NCBI RefSeq assembly: GCF_031846585.1
Contig: NZ_JAVRHK010000006.1
Coordinates: 62,001 to 126,000 of the forward strand
DNA: 64,000 nucleotides
Reading direction: 5' to 3'
DNA from: Autumnicola musiva
Lineage (GTDB): Bacteria; Bacteroidota; Bacteroidia; Flavobacteriales; Flavobacteriaceae
Under the pieces are notes generated by a model. The model was given only the letters and a program-made list of their open reading frames with translations, was not told the origin of the DNA and did no database searches. Of the stretch, positions 51,713 through 60,385 are shown one piece after another; the first letter of the stretch is position 1; every line of letters begins with the position of its first letter. Made by a program: the position numbers and the translations under genes.

Positions 51713-53971
51713 TTGAAGTCAAAACTATCCCGGTACCTGAATGATTTCCTTAATTTTATAAGGAGCACCGACTTTTCCAAAGCAATTATTCTTACAATTG
51801 CTATCGTAATTCCTGTAGTTTTATTTTCTTCATTTTCAAACCTTATAATAGGAGTGGCCATAGCAAAAGGATGTTTACTGTGTTCTCCAAGTGATGTAAC
51901 AGGAAGTTTAAGGCATAAGCTAATCGGGTTAGTATGCGCATCTGCACTTGCTTCAGCTGCTTCCATAATAGCAGGATACGCCCAGGTGAATATTTTTGTT
52001 CTTATTCCGGTTTTAGGACTACTTATGTTTAGCATCAGTTATCTGGCTGTTTATGGTTACCGGGCATCCCTTATAACTTTTTCCGGGCTACTGGCTGTTG
52101 TGCTTAGTTTTACAAAAATTTCAACTACTCTTGAAATCTGGCAGCAGGGGCTGCTAATACTGGGGGGCGGCTTATGGTATTTGCTACTTAGCCTTGGTTG
52201 GTATTTTATTAATCCACGAAGAGATACAGATCATCTTTTGGCAGAAACCATGCTTTTAACTTCCGATTATTTGCGGATAAGAGCACGGTTAACAACAGAG
52301 ATTGCGAAAAGAGACAAACTTCAGGAGAAACTTTTTTCACTTCAAACCGATCTTAATGAAAAACATGAACGACTGCGTGAAGTATTAATTAGCTCCGGAA
52401 AAAAGTCTGAAAAATCCAGTTTTGAAAGGAAAAGGCTCCTGGTATTTGTCGAACTGGTAGATATCCTGGAATTAGCAATGGCAAACCCTGTTGATTATTC
52501 TAAAATGGATGTTCTGCTAAAAGGAAAGCAACATCAGTTAGCTAATTTGAAAATGTTGATCGAAGCCATGGCAGATTATTTGGAGAAAATTTCTTCTTCA
52601 TTAAAATACGGGCAAAATTTGCCGGAAAATAACATAAATCTTCATCTTACTGAGTTAGAAAATAGCATTGAAAATTTCAGGAAAAGTCTTAATGTAAATG
52701 AAAGGAGGGAGACGATGCTGTTACTACGAAATTTATATGCCTATCAGCAGGAACAGATTCATAAAATAAATAGCATATTCAGCATTCTTTCTAATAATGA
52801 GGATATGGATAATTCGCTCCTGAAGAATAAAGAAGTTGTAAAATTTCTTAGTACCCAAAATTATAATCCGGGAATACTGATTTCAAATTTTAATTTCAAC
52901 TCTACTATATTCAGGCATGCTTTGCGGCTGGCGGTGATTGTAATTGCTGGATTTTCCCTTGGTATTTATTTTTCAATTGAAAATGCTTACTGGATACTGC
53001 TTACCATTGTGGTTATTATGCGGCCTAATTACGGCCTTACGAAAGACCGTTCGCGGCAGCGAATTATTGGTACCCTAATAGGCGGCGCCATTGCAGTAGG
53101 CATAGTATTTTTTACTCAAAACCAGATCGTCTATATTATTCTGGGTATTGGATCGTTAACTATGGCGTTTTCCCTTTTGCAGCGAAATTACAGGACCGCA
53201 GCTATCTACATTACTTTGAGTATTATTTTTATTTATGCTTTAATGCAGCCCAATGTGCTGGGGGTAATTGAATTTCGGGTTATAGATACACTTTTAGGCG
53301 CCGGTTTGGCAGCTTTGGGCAATTATTTTCTCTGGCCGGCATGGGAAATCAAAAATATTAAAGATCATTTGATAAGCAGCCTGAACGCCAACAGGAAATA
53401 TCTTAATGAAATAGATGCTTATTACCATAAAAAAGGGGAGGTGCCTCTAAGCTATAAACTGGCAAGGAAGCAGTCATTTATAAGTATGGGTAATTTAAGT
53501 GCGGCTTTTCAAAGGTTAAAGCAGGAACCGGAGTCCAGGCAATTGGATTCAGGTCTTGTTTATAAACTGGTGGGCCTTAATCAAACCTTTCTCTCGGCCC
53601 TGGCTTCCTTAGGTACTTTTATACGTATTAATGAAACTACCTCTGCTTCGGAAAATTTTGAAGTGGTAACCCGCCATATTGGTGAAAACATGAAAAATGC
53701 TGAGGATATACTTCTTCAGAAAGAATTATCGGAAAATCATTTTGACGGGCAGGCAATTAAAAAAGCTAAAAGAGGGCTTAGTAAATCCTATGAAGAACTT
53801 GTGGAGCTACGAAGAAGGGAAGTGGCCGGAGGAAAAACAGAAATTGATCCATCAATACGCCTTCAACTAAGAGAAGCACAGCTTGTAAACCACCAGTTGG
53901 AATGGCTGCGGGATCTATCAGCCGGAATTCTGGATACGGTTTCCGGTCTACGGAAAATTTTTAAACCGTAA
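51713..53971 (+). CDS. FUSC-family (YccS-like) inner membrane protein
   Basis: The 752-aa protein has two membrane blocks (~20-165 and ~395-520), each with about six helices, separated by a long coiled-coil cytosolic region (~175-370), and ends in a helical cytosolic tail. This matches the YccS/FusC plan of aromatic-acid and p-hydroxybenzoate-type efflux. RSRQRIIGTLIGGAIAVGI near 443 is the FUSC block. The only fitting start is TTG 51713; there is no in-frame ATG for over 100 codons. It is 12 bases ahead of the DUF6155-like gene. Confidence 0.88.
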   Translation: MKSKLSRYLNDFLNFIRSTDFSKAIILTIAIVIPVVLFSSFSNLIIGVAIAKGCLLCSPSDVTGSLRHKLIGLVCASALASAASIIAGYAQVNIFVLIPVLGLLMFSISYLAVYGYRASLITFSGLLAVVLSFTKISTTLEIWQQGLLILGGGLWYLLLSLGWYFINPRRDTDHLLAETMLLTSDYLRIRARLTTEIAKRDKLQEKLFSLQTDLNEKHERLREVLISSGKKSEKSSFERKRLLVFVELVDILELAMANPVDYSKMDVLLKGKQHQLANLKMLIEAMADYLEKISSSLKYGQNLPENNINLHLTELENSIENFRKSLNVNERRETMLLLRNLYAYQQEQIHKINSIFSILSNNEDMDNSLLKNKEVVKFLSTQNYNPGILISNFNFNSTIFRHALRLAVIVIAGFSLGIYFSIENAYWILLTIVVIMRPNYGLTKDRSRQRIIGTLIGGAIAVGIVFFTQNQIVYIILGIGSLTMAFSLLQRNYRTAAIYITLSIIFIYALMQPNVLGVIEFRVIDTLLGAGLAALGNYFLWPAWEIKNIKDHLISSLNANRKYLNEIDAYYHKKGEVPLSYKLARKQSFISMGNLSAAFQRLKQEPESRQLDSGLVYKLVGLNQTFLSALASLGTFIRINETTSASENFEVVTRHIGENMKNAEDILLQKELSENHFDGQAIKKAKRGLSKSYEELVELRRREVAGGKTEIDPSIRLQLREAQLVNHQLEWLRDLSAGILDTVSGLRKIFKP

Positions 53972-53983
53972 ATTTTAAAATTA

Positions 53984-54493
53984 ATGAGTAAGAGAGATTT
54001 AAGAAAATATCTGGCATCATTAGAAAAAGAAGATTTAGAAGATCAAATTCTTGATTTGTATGGTCGCTTTGGAGAAGTAAAAACCTTTTATGATTTTGTT
54101 TTTAATCCAAAAGAAGAGAAACTGGTGCAGGAGGCAAAAATAAAAATATCAGAAGAATATTTTCCGCAAAAAAGGAAGAGAGCGAAGACCAGAAGATCGG
54201 TTGCCCATAAGTATATTAAACATTTTAGAAAATTAGGTATGGAACCCGTGATGCTTGCCAATGTTATGATTTATAATATAGAAATTGCCCAGGCATATTC
54301 CGCAGATAAAGAGTTGAAAGAAGCTTTTTGTAAAAGTCTGTATAAATCTTTTGAAGAGGCGGTGGGTTTCATTATTCAGAATAGTCTGCAACATGAGTTT
54401 CTTGAAAGAATGAACAAAATAGAAATAAACGTGCAGGAACAGAGTTGGCCTAACAAATACAGGTTTGAAAAACAGATGGATCAATTTCATTAA
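53984..54493 (+). CDS. Conserved hypothetical protein (DUF6155-like)
   Basis: The 169-aa protein is helical. Its blocks KRDLRKYLASLEKEDLEDQILDLY, FDFVFNPKEEKL-like (FVFNPKEEK near 40) and KRAKTRRSVAHKYIKHFRKLG (61-81, basic) are ones I recall from DUF6155. Function unknown. It follows the FUSC gene after 12 bases and is probably made with it. Confidence 0.8.
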   Translation: MSKRDLRKYLASLEKEDLEDQILDLYGRFGEVKTFYDFVFNPKEEKLVQEAKIKISEEYFPQKRKRAKTRRSVAHKYIKHFRKLGMEPVMLANVMIYNIEIAQAYSADKELKEAFCKSLYKSFEEAVGFIIQNSLQHEFLERMNKIEINVQEQSWPNKYRFEKQMDQFH

Positions 54494-54518
54494 TTTCCAA
54501 TAATCCCTACATCCGCTA

Positions 54519-55736
54519 TTATTTAGCATCTTCAGCTTCAGGCTTTAAGCCTCGCATTCTTTGGGAATTGATATTTGCCAACAGCATAGCAACAAAAATA
54601 ATCAGCATAATATTAGTGAAACTTACTTCCCAATCTATTAAGAACCCAACAAGCAAAGGTCCCAATGCAGTACTTATTACCATAAACATAGTAAAAACAC
54701 TTCGTATGGCCCCCATTTTCTCCAGTCCATACATTTCAGCAATAATAGCGGTTTTTACAGTACCGGACATACCTGTAGTAATTCCGGCAAGAATAAGATA
54801 AATCAGGGCCCCAACTATGCTGTCCATAAAGGCAAATGGCAGAAGGCCAATGTTTATTGGAATAAGATAATAGTAAAACATCTTTCTGGCCGAAAATTTA
54901 TCAACCCAGCTCCCGCCCAGCAAAGAGAATAAAAATCGTGCCCCTGCATAGACTACAAAAAATGTTGCATAAAGCTGGGCAGACCATCCTTTATCTTCCA
55001 CAAAAACGTATTGATAAAAGAAAATAGCGGTATTAGTAAAGCCTAACATGAAGATTGCCGGCATCATTATCCCGAATTTGCGGTGAAATACCACACTTTT
55101 ATAGTCCTTTAGGAGCGACCATACTGAAGGCTTTACTTCTGTGGAAAGATCTTTATCAAAGCCCGCCAGATTTGTGAATTTCAACCTCAAAAGATATAAG
55201 AAGAGTGCAACCCCGCTCACTATAGCAGCAATTCGCCAATCGAATGCAGCAATTAGGGAGGCTATAATTACCGGAAAAATAGCTTCCCCAATAGAATATC
55301 CCAAAGCTGAAACACTTAATGCTTTTCCACGGTTTTCTTTAAAATACTTCGAAATTATGGTCATGCTAATATGGCTAAGCAATCCCTGGCCACAAAGCCG
55401 AAGACCAATAAGGGCAATAATTAAAAGGCCTAAACTATATGAAAACCCCAGTAATAGGCTGGAAGCGGCAAGACTGATTACAGTGAAAGCCGTAACTTTT
55501 TTGGCTGGTTTATGATCTACAGTGTGGCCAACACTTAACATAATTACAGAAGCAGCAATAGTGCAGCCTGCGTAAATGGCCCCAAAAGTACCTTCGGTAA
55601 TATTGAAACTTTCAATAATTTCCGGAACATATAATGAAATAAGAAAGGTTTGTCCAAAACTGGAAAGGAACGTAAGCAGCCATCCAAAGCTGACCGGTTT
55701 AAAGTTGGTTCTTAAAAAATGATAATATTCTTTCAA
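54519..55736 (-). CDS. MFS transporter
   Basis: The 405-aa protein has twelve predicted helices. The A-like motif is in GHTVDHKPAKKV near 65, with GSWVDKFSARKMF near 264 in the second half. It belongs to the NNP/OFA-like general MFS, so the substrate cannot be told. An acidic tail ends EAEDAK. It stands as a single gene with its own -7 element (55759-55766). Confidence 0.9.
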   Translation of the reverse strand: MKEYYHFLRTNFKPVSFGWLLTFLSSFGQTFLISLYVPEIIESFNITEGTFGAIYAGCTIAASVIMLSVGHTVDHKPAKKVTAFTVISLAASSLLLGFSYSLGLLIIALIGLRLCGQGLLSHISMTIISKYFKENRGKALSVSALGYSIGEAIFPVIIASLIAAFDWRIAAIVSGVALFLYLLRLKFTNLAGFDKDLSTEVKPSVWSLLKDYKSVVFHRKFGIMMPAIFMLGFTNTAIFFYQYVFVEDKGWSAQLYATFFVVYAGARFLFSLLGGSWVDKFSARKMFYYYLIPINIGLLPFAFMDSIVGALIYLILAGITTGMSGTVKTAIIAEMYGLEKMGAIRSVFTMFMVISTALGPLLVGFLIDWEVSFTNIMLIIFVAMLLANINSQRMRGLKPEAEDAK

Positions 55737-55758
55737 ATGGTCTTCTTTTTAGGACCGG

Positions 55759-55766
55759 CAAAGATA
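55759..55766 (-). promoter_or_regulatory. -7 promoter element for the MFS gene
   Basis: The minus strand reads TATCTTTG, fitting TAnnTTTG, 22 bases before the start at 55736. Confidence 0.55.
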
Positions 55767-55848
55767 GTATCTCTGCTTCGTGGGGAAAAAGAAACAGCAT
55801 ATAATAATGATAATGTTTACAAACTCCTGCCATATCAGGAATAAAAAA

Positions 55849-55867
55849 GCCACCTTTTAAAGGTGGC
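55849..55867 (-). terminator. Terminator after the Lys-rich peptide gene
   Basis: GCCACCTTT and AAAGGTGGC are perfect 9-base arms around a central T, in practice a 7-base stem with a 5-base loop. On the minus strand TTTTTT follows. Confidence 0.85.
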
Positions 55868-55888
55868 ATGGTAAATCTCAACCAAAAA

Positions 55889-55987
55889 TTACTTCTTGGA
55901 GGTGTTTTTGTTTTGATCTTGTTTTTTAGGATCCTGTTTCTTTGCAGCATCTTTCTTAGGATCCTGCTTTTTTTGCTTCTCTTGCAT
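55889..55987 (-). CDS. 32-residue Lys/Gln-rich peptide
   Basis: The frame ATG 55987 to TAA 55889 encodes a peptide of two KKQDPKK-type repeats (KQKKQDPKKDAAKKQDPKK, then QDQNKNTSKK). It is strongly basic, without hydrophobic residues, and likely disordered. A terminator with a T run sits 21 bases past its stop, which supports it being a transcribed gene. Short Lys-rich proteins of this kind are common in Flavobacteria by my memory. Function unknown; RNA or nucleoid binding is a guess. Confidence 0.6.
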   Translation of the reverse strand: MQEKQKKQDPKKDAAKKQDPKKQDQNKNTSKK

Positions 55988-56171
55988 GACTAAAATATTT
56001 AATGGTTAATAAATAAAATTTGATAATTAAATTTACGGGTAAAGTGAATCAGGTGTTTCAAAATTGGCAAATAATTAACTCAGGAATTTATCCCTTTTCT
56101 GCTTCGGGAAAACTGATGTTCATGCTGAAGTATTTATACGGAATAACGCCCGGTTTTCCTTAGCTATTGTT

Positions 56172-56179
56172 TATTTTTG
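56172..56179 (+). promoter_or_regulatory. -7 promoter element for cysE, overlapping the TTG codon
   Basis: TATTTTTG fits TAnnTTTG. Its TTG is the first in-frame start codon candidate (56177). If the element is used, transcription starts past that codon. Confidence 0.5.
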
Positions 56180-57010
56180 AAGTTGAAAATTGAAAATGCA
56201 GAAATACTTGTGGCGTTAAGTAATCAAAATAAAATCATTGAACAGATTCAGAAAAATAAGAAACATCCGAATCTTAAATTCAGCATCAAAGAAAGAACAG
56301 AAAATTTCACACGGAAGCTTTTTGCAACTCTATTTGATGTTGATACTGCAGTAGCCGATAATATTGAAAACCTGGAAAGGCTTTTTAAGGAACTGGCAGA
56401 TCTGGTTTGCTGGTCGCCGGATAAACCATGCCGGGATGTTTGGCAGGAGTACCTGGAGAGATTACCAGAAATTCTTAAAAAGCTAAATAAAGATGCAGAA
56501 GCTATTGCGCAAAATGATCCTGCAGCAAATTCTGTAGAAGAAGTTTACCTTTCTTATCCCGGATTTTTTGCAATTGCCATTTACAGGCTAAGCCATGAAT
56601 TTTATGAATTTGGTTTACCGCTGGTGCCAAGATTAATGACGGAATTTGCCCATCGTCTTACCGGAACAGATATTAATCCCGGCGCCGAGATTGGCACTCC
56701 TTTTTTTATAGATCATGCTACTGGAGTGGTGATTGGAGAAACTGCTATTATTAAAGATAATGTAAAAATATACCAGGGGGTGACTTTGGGTGCACTTTAT
56801 GTAGATCGAAAAATGAGAAGTGTCAAAAGGCATCCCACCATAGAAAAAAACGTAACCATTTACGCCAATGCCACCATTCTTGGAGGTGAAACTGTTATTG
56901 GAGCAAACAGCATTATTGGAGGTAATGTTTGGCTCACCGCATCTGTACCGGCAGGTTCAATGGTTTCCCATAACCCCCAGATCAACATAAAAAATACTTC
57001 GGAAAAATGA
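56177..57010 (+). CDS. cysE: Serine O-acetyltransferase
   Basis: The frame gives 277 aa from the first in-frame start codon. The left-handed beta-helix C-terminal domain is clear: RLTGTDINPGAEIG near 156, FIDHATGVVIGETAIIKDNVKIYQGVTLG near 172-200 (His174 in DHATG as catalytic His) and GANSIIGGNVWLT near 247. It acetylates serine for cysteine synthesis and pairs with the next gene, which overlaps it by 4 bases. The start is uncertain: no ATG exists in the right place, and TTG 56177, TTG 56183 or GTG 56210 are possible. The -7 element favours GTG 56210. Confidence 0.88.
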   Translation: MKLKIENAEILVALSNQNKIIEQIQKNKKHPNLKFSIKERTENFTRKLFATLFDVDTAVADNIENLERLFKELADLVCWSPDKPCRDVWQEYLERLPEILKKLNKDAEAIAQNDPAANSVEEVYLSYPGFFAIAIYRLSHEFYEFGLPLVPRLMTEFAHRLTGTDINPGAEIGTPFFIDHATGVVIGETAIIKDNVKIYQGVTLGALYVDRKMRSVKRHPTIEKNVTIYANATILGGETVIGANSIIGGNVWLTASVPAGSMVSHNPQINIKNTSEK

Positions 57011-57897
57011 ATGACTCTATATTAAAGCTTATTGGTAATACTCCTTTAGTCAAAGCCGGTACTTTGGTGAAAAATCCGAAGGTTTCCCTGTACTTAAAGC
57101 TGGAAGGACAAAATCCCGGCGGTAGCGTTAAGGACCGGGCTGCATATAACATGATAAAAAGTGCTCTGGACCGTGGGGAGATTAGTAAGAATACCAAGCT
57201 AATTGAAGCTACCAGTGGAAATACTGGAATAGCCCTGGCTATGATTGCCAGTATGTTTAAGCTGGATATAGAACTTGTTATGCCTGAAAATTCCACAATA
57301 GAAAGAGTACAAACGATGCGTGCTTACGGAGCTAAGGTTATTCTTACCAATGCAGAAGGTGGAATAGAAGGAGCGAGGGATTATGCTGAAGATAAAATGA
57401 AAAAGGGAGATTACTTTATGTTTAACCAGTTTAGTAATAACGATAATTGGAAAGCACATTATAACACTACAGGCCCGGAAATTTGGAATGACACAGAACA
57501 CAAAATCACCCATTTTGTATCTTCCATGGGAACTACCGGAACTATAATGGGAACATCTACTTTTTTAAAAGAAAAAAATAAAGAGATTCAGATTGTTGGG
57601 GTACAGCCAACAGATGAGGCCAAAATTCCAGGGATACGTAAATGGCCGGAGGCATATCTTCCAAAAATATTTGATAAAAATAAAATTGATAAAATCCTGG
57701 AAGTGAGCGAACAGGATGCAAGGGAAATGACCAGCAGGCTAGCCACAGAAGAAGGAATTTTTGCCGGGATGAGCAGTGGAGGAGCAACTGCTGCAGCAGT
57801 AAGATTATGTGAAGAGATAAACGAGGGGCTGGTAGTAAGTATTATATGCGACAGGGGAGACCGCTACTTATCTTCAGATCTGTTTGATGAAAACTAA
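57007..57897 (+). CDS. Cysteine synthase (O-acetylserine sulfhydrylase)
   Basis: The 296-aa protein is a fold-type II PLP enzyme. PLP-binding Lys42 is in GGSVKDRAA, the phosphate-loop/substrate loop reads TSGNTGIALA near 69-78, MGTTGTIMGT near 178 binds PLP phosphate, and SSGGATAAA near 255 completes the site. It makes cysteine from O-acetylserine and sulfide (CysK/CysM type; 296 aa and sequence lean to CysM). Its start overlaps the cysE stop, so both enzymes are made together. Confidence 0.94.
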   Translation: MNDSILKLIGNTPLVKAGTLVKNPKVSLYLKLEGQNPGGSVKDRAAYNMIKSALDRGEISKNTKLIEATSGNTGIALAMIASMFKLDIELVMPENSTIERVQTMRAYGAKVILTNAEGGIEGARDYAEDKMKKGDYFMFNQFSNNDNWKAHYNTTGPEIWNDTEHKITHFVSSMGTTGTIMGTSTFLKEKNKEIQIVGVQPTDEAKIPGIRKWPEAYLPKIFDKNKIDKILEVSEQDAREMTSRLATEEGIFAGMSSGGATAAAVRLCEEINEGLVVSIICDRGDRYLSSDLFDEN

Positions 57898-57900
57898 AAA

Positions 57901-57930
57901 AGGCGAAACCTGCAGGAGTAGGTTTCGCCT
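57901..57930. terminator. Terminator between cysE-cysK and the convergent secreted protein gene
   Basis: AGGCGAAACCT pairs with AGGTTTCGCCT (57901-57911 with 57920-57930). The T run follows only on the minus strand, so it serves the secreted protein gene best. It may also stop the cys operon. Confidence 0.8.
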
Positions 57931-57959
57931 CAATAGAATTAGGCTAGAATAGGTTTAAT

Positions 57960-58511
57960 TTAGTTACTCACAAGACCAGTATGTGAAGTATTAGCTGTTG
58001 AAAGTTTTATTCTCTCTTTTTCATTTCCTCTTTCCAGTTTAATTTTATAGAAAGACTTATCAATTTTATCCATTTTGCCCCTGGCAACAAAAGAATTTTT
58101 GGTAATTGTCCATCCACGAAAGTCCGGATAAATCCTATTCCTAATCTCATAAGGAAGTGCTATGTCCTTAAATTTTTGATAGGAATTAACCATTTCACCT
58201 TCTTCATTATAAGTAGCCTGTAAAAAACCTTTTGGACTTCTAAAAGCTACCTCATAAGAAGTGGAGTTATTGTGGCGGCTGTTTTCGATGAATTCCTGCA
58301 CATCAAAATTTTTCTTCACAAATTCCAGTGCGTTCTCATGAAACTGAGAAGTGTAACCTTCTTTAATAATAAACTCATTGGTTTTTGAGTTAACGTTGGA
58401 GATTAGGGGAACAGAATTCAATTTAACTTCTGTTTCTTCAAGTTCGATAATTTGTGATTGGGCTGAAGTAAATAAAACAGTCAGCATTAGGAAAACAATT
58501 GCTTTTTTCAT
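57960..58511 (-). CDS. Secreted protein, PepSY-like
   Basis: The 183-aa protein has a signal peptide (KKAIVFLMLTVLFTSAQS near 2-19). The rest looks like a PepSY-like or BLIP-type small domain: YEVAFRSPKGFLQATYNEEGEMVNS near 86, then LPYEIRNRIYPDFRGWTITKNSF near 118 and YKIKLERGNEKERIKL near 155. These proteins are periplasmic or secreted binding domains without known activity. It has no close partner and ends at the terminator at 57901. Confidence 0.8.
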   Translation of the reverse strand: MKKAIVFLMLTVLFTSAQSQIIELEETEVKLNSVPLISNVNSKTNEFIIKEGYTSQFHENALEFVKKNFDVQEFIENSRHNNSTSYEVAFRSPKGFLQATYNEEGEMVNSYQKFKDIALPYEIRNRIYPDFRGWTITKNSFVARGKMDKIDKSFYKIKLERGNEKERIKLSTANTSHTGLVSN

Positions 58512-58659
58512 GATGTTAATTTTGATTGATGAATAATTGATTTATAAACTTTTTCAGGTTTTGTTAAACCTTTTATTTTAACTTCTTAAGCCAGAGTAAA
58601 TTAATAGTTGATGAGGCAATTAATGTGAACTCTACTTAAAAGACGTACGGAAAAACAAA

Positions 58660-58728
58660 ATGTTACAGAAAAAATTAAAATTTCTGATTTTTATTTCTGT
58701 GATGCAAGCTCTTGTGCATGCCCCTTAA
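58660..58728 (+). other. Orphan signal-peptide-like frame of 22 residues
   Basis: ATG..TAA encodes LQKKLKFLIFISVMQALVHA and a final Pro, which has the shape of a complete signal peptide but stops right at the cleavage region. It is either a broken remnant of a secreted protein gene or coincidence. Confidence 0.3.
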
Positions 58729-58781
58729 AAATTAAAATCCTTATTTACGGCAAAAAGCTTTATTTTACTTCAAAAATCTGT

Positions 58782-58789
58782 TATTTTTG
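58782..58789 (+). promoter_or_regulatory. -7 promoter element for the helicase gene
   Basis: TATTTTTG fits TAnnTTTG, 25 bases before the start codon at 58815. Confidence 0.55.
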
Positions 58790-58814
58790 CAAAATTGCAG
58801 ATTTAATAAAGCCT

Positions 58815-60329
58815 ATGGAGACCAAAACATTTGGAATTGAAAATAAAAAAGTAGATAAGGAATTATATGATTATCAGCAGAAGGATATAGAAAAGATATT
58901 TAATGTAATAGATGAACATCCTGAACATTATAACCTTCTATATCAATTACCTACCGGTGGTGGGAAAACAGTTATATTTTCCCAGATTGTAAGAGAATAT
59001 ATCCAAAGAACACAGCAAAAAGTTCTAATTCTTACTCACAGGATAGAGTTATGTAAGCAAACTTCCAAGATGCTTACAGATTTTGGGGTTCGAAACAAAA
59101 TCATCAACAGTAAGGTAAAAGAACTTCCCGATCAGGATGAATATATGTGTTTCGTTGCCATGGTGGAAACTTTAAATAACCGCCTTCACGATGAAAAGCT
59201 TGATTTGCGCAATATCGGAATGGTGATAATTGACGAAGCACATTATAACTCTTTCAGAAAATTGTTTAAGTTTTTCGAAAGGTGTTTTATTCTTGGGGTT
59301 ACTGCCACACCGCTAAGTTCCAATATTAAACTTCCCATGAAGGATAATTACCGGGAGCTTATAGTGGGAGATTCCATTTCTTCATTAATTGAAAAAGGAT
59401 TTTTGGCGCGGGCAAAAACTTATAGTTATAACGTTGGCCTTTCCGGATTAAAAATCGGTATGAACGGGGATTATACCGTAAAATCTTCCGAAGAACTTTA
59501 TTCCAATTTTTCCATGCAGGAAAAGCTCCTGAATGCCTATATGGAACGTTCTAAAGGAAAAAAGACGCTAATCTTTAATAACGGGATAAATACATCTATT
59601 GAAGTTTATGAAACCTTTAAAAATGCTGGTCTGCCCATCAGGCATTTGGATAATACTACCAGTAAACAGGATAGAAAAGATATTTTAAAATGGTTTAAGC
59701 ATACGCCCAATGCCATTGTGACTTCGGTAAGTATTCTTACCACCGGGTTTGATGAGCCTACGGTGGAGACGATTGTTCTTAACCGTGCCACGAAATCACT
59801 TACCCTTTACTTCCAGATGATTGGTAGAGGTTCCAGAGTACTTCCGGGAAAATCAGAGTTCAATGTGATTGATCTTGGTAATAATATGGCACGTTTTGGG
59901 GACTGGAGCGCTCCGGTAGACTGGAAACAGATCTTCAGGTCTCCCGATTTCTATTTTGAAAATCTGCTGAGTGATGAAGAAATAGAAAGAGAATTTAAAT
60001 ATGAAATGCCGCCTGACGTCAGGAATAAATTTGCCAATTCTGAGGATGTAGATTATGATGTGGAAACTGCCTACGATGAAGTGATTAAAAAAGGGCTTAA
60101 ATCCAAGACTGTTTTAGAATGGTCTATGGAGCAGCATGTACGCATGTGCGTGGAAAACAGTGAAGATGTTTTTGATGCCAGGATCCTGGCAAAGGAGCTT
60201 AAGGATGATATTTCTTCCAGGATTAAACAATATTCTTATTGTATTAGTAAAAGTACGAAGAATTACCGCGACTGGCTTGAAGAGGATTATTCAAGAAAGT
60301 TGAGAATGCAGATCAATAAAGAGTTTTAA
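58815..60329 (+). CDS. DEAD/DEAH-box helicase, SSL2/COG1061 type
   Basis: The 504-aa superfamily 2 helicase has a Q-like motif (LYDYQQKDIEKI), Walker A LPTGGGKT (45-52), DEAH (140-143), TATP near 160 and the VI-type QMIGRGSRV near 335. It has a C-terminal extension of ~120 residues, basic and helical, with no recognised domain. It is not beside a nuclease or methylase, so I see no reason to call it a defence or restriction helicase. Nucleic-acid remodelling in the cytosol is the safe role. Confidence 0.9.
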   Translation: METKTFGIENKKVDKELYDYQQKDIEKIFNVIDEHPEHYNLLYQLPTGGGKTVIFSQIVREYIQRTQQKVLILTHRIELCKQTSKMLTDFGVRNKIINSKVKELPDQDEYMCFVAMVETLNNRLHDEKLDLRNIGMVIIDEAHYNSFRKLFKFFERCFILGVTATPLSSNIKLPMKDNYRELIVGDSISSLIEKGFLARAKTYSYNVGLSGLKIGMNGDYTVKSSEELYSNFSMQEKLLNAYMERSKGKKTLIFNNGINTSIEVYETFKNAGLPIRHLDNTTSKQDRKDILKWFKHTPNAIVTSVSILTTGFDEPTVETIVLNRATKSLTLYFQMIGRGSRVLPGKSEFNVIDLGNNMARFGDWSAPVDWKQIFRSPDFYFENLLSDEEIEREFKYEMPPDVRNKFANSEDVDYDVETAYDEVIKKGLKSKTVLEWSMEQHVRMCVENSEDVFDARILAKELKDDISSRIKQYSYCISKSTKNYRDWLEEDYSRKLRMQINKEF

Positions 60330-60349
60330 GTTCTGAATATATAATTCTG

Positions 60350-60385
60350 AAAAGGCTGTTTGATATTATTTTCAAACAGCCTTTT
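60350..60385. terminator. Bidirectional terminator between helicase and PBP1A genes
   Basis: A perfect 14-base stem (60350-60363 with 60372-60385, AAAAGGCTGTTTGA and complement) with T runs on both sides. Confidence 0.92.

Larger units (their letters stand above)
58512..58814. other. Intergenic region with an orphan signal-peptide frame and the helicase promoter
   Basis: 303 bases lie between divergent genes. The only frame worth noting is 58660-58728, and a -7 element occurs at 58782. Nothing else is seen. Confidence 0.5.

Noticed and set aside
58815..60329. Helicase as part of a defence or restriction system
   Set aside because: No nuclease, methylase, PLD or other defence gene is adjacent. 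Neighbours are housekeeping genes.
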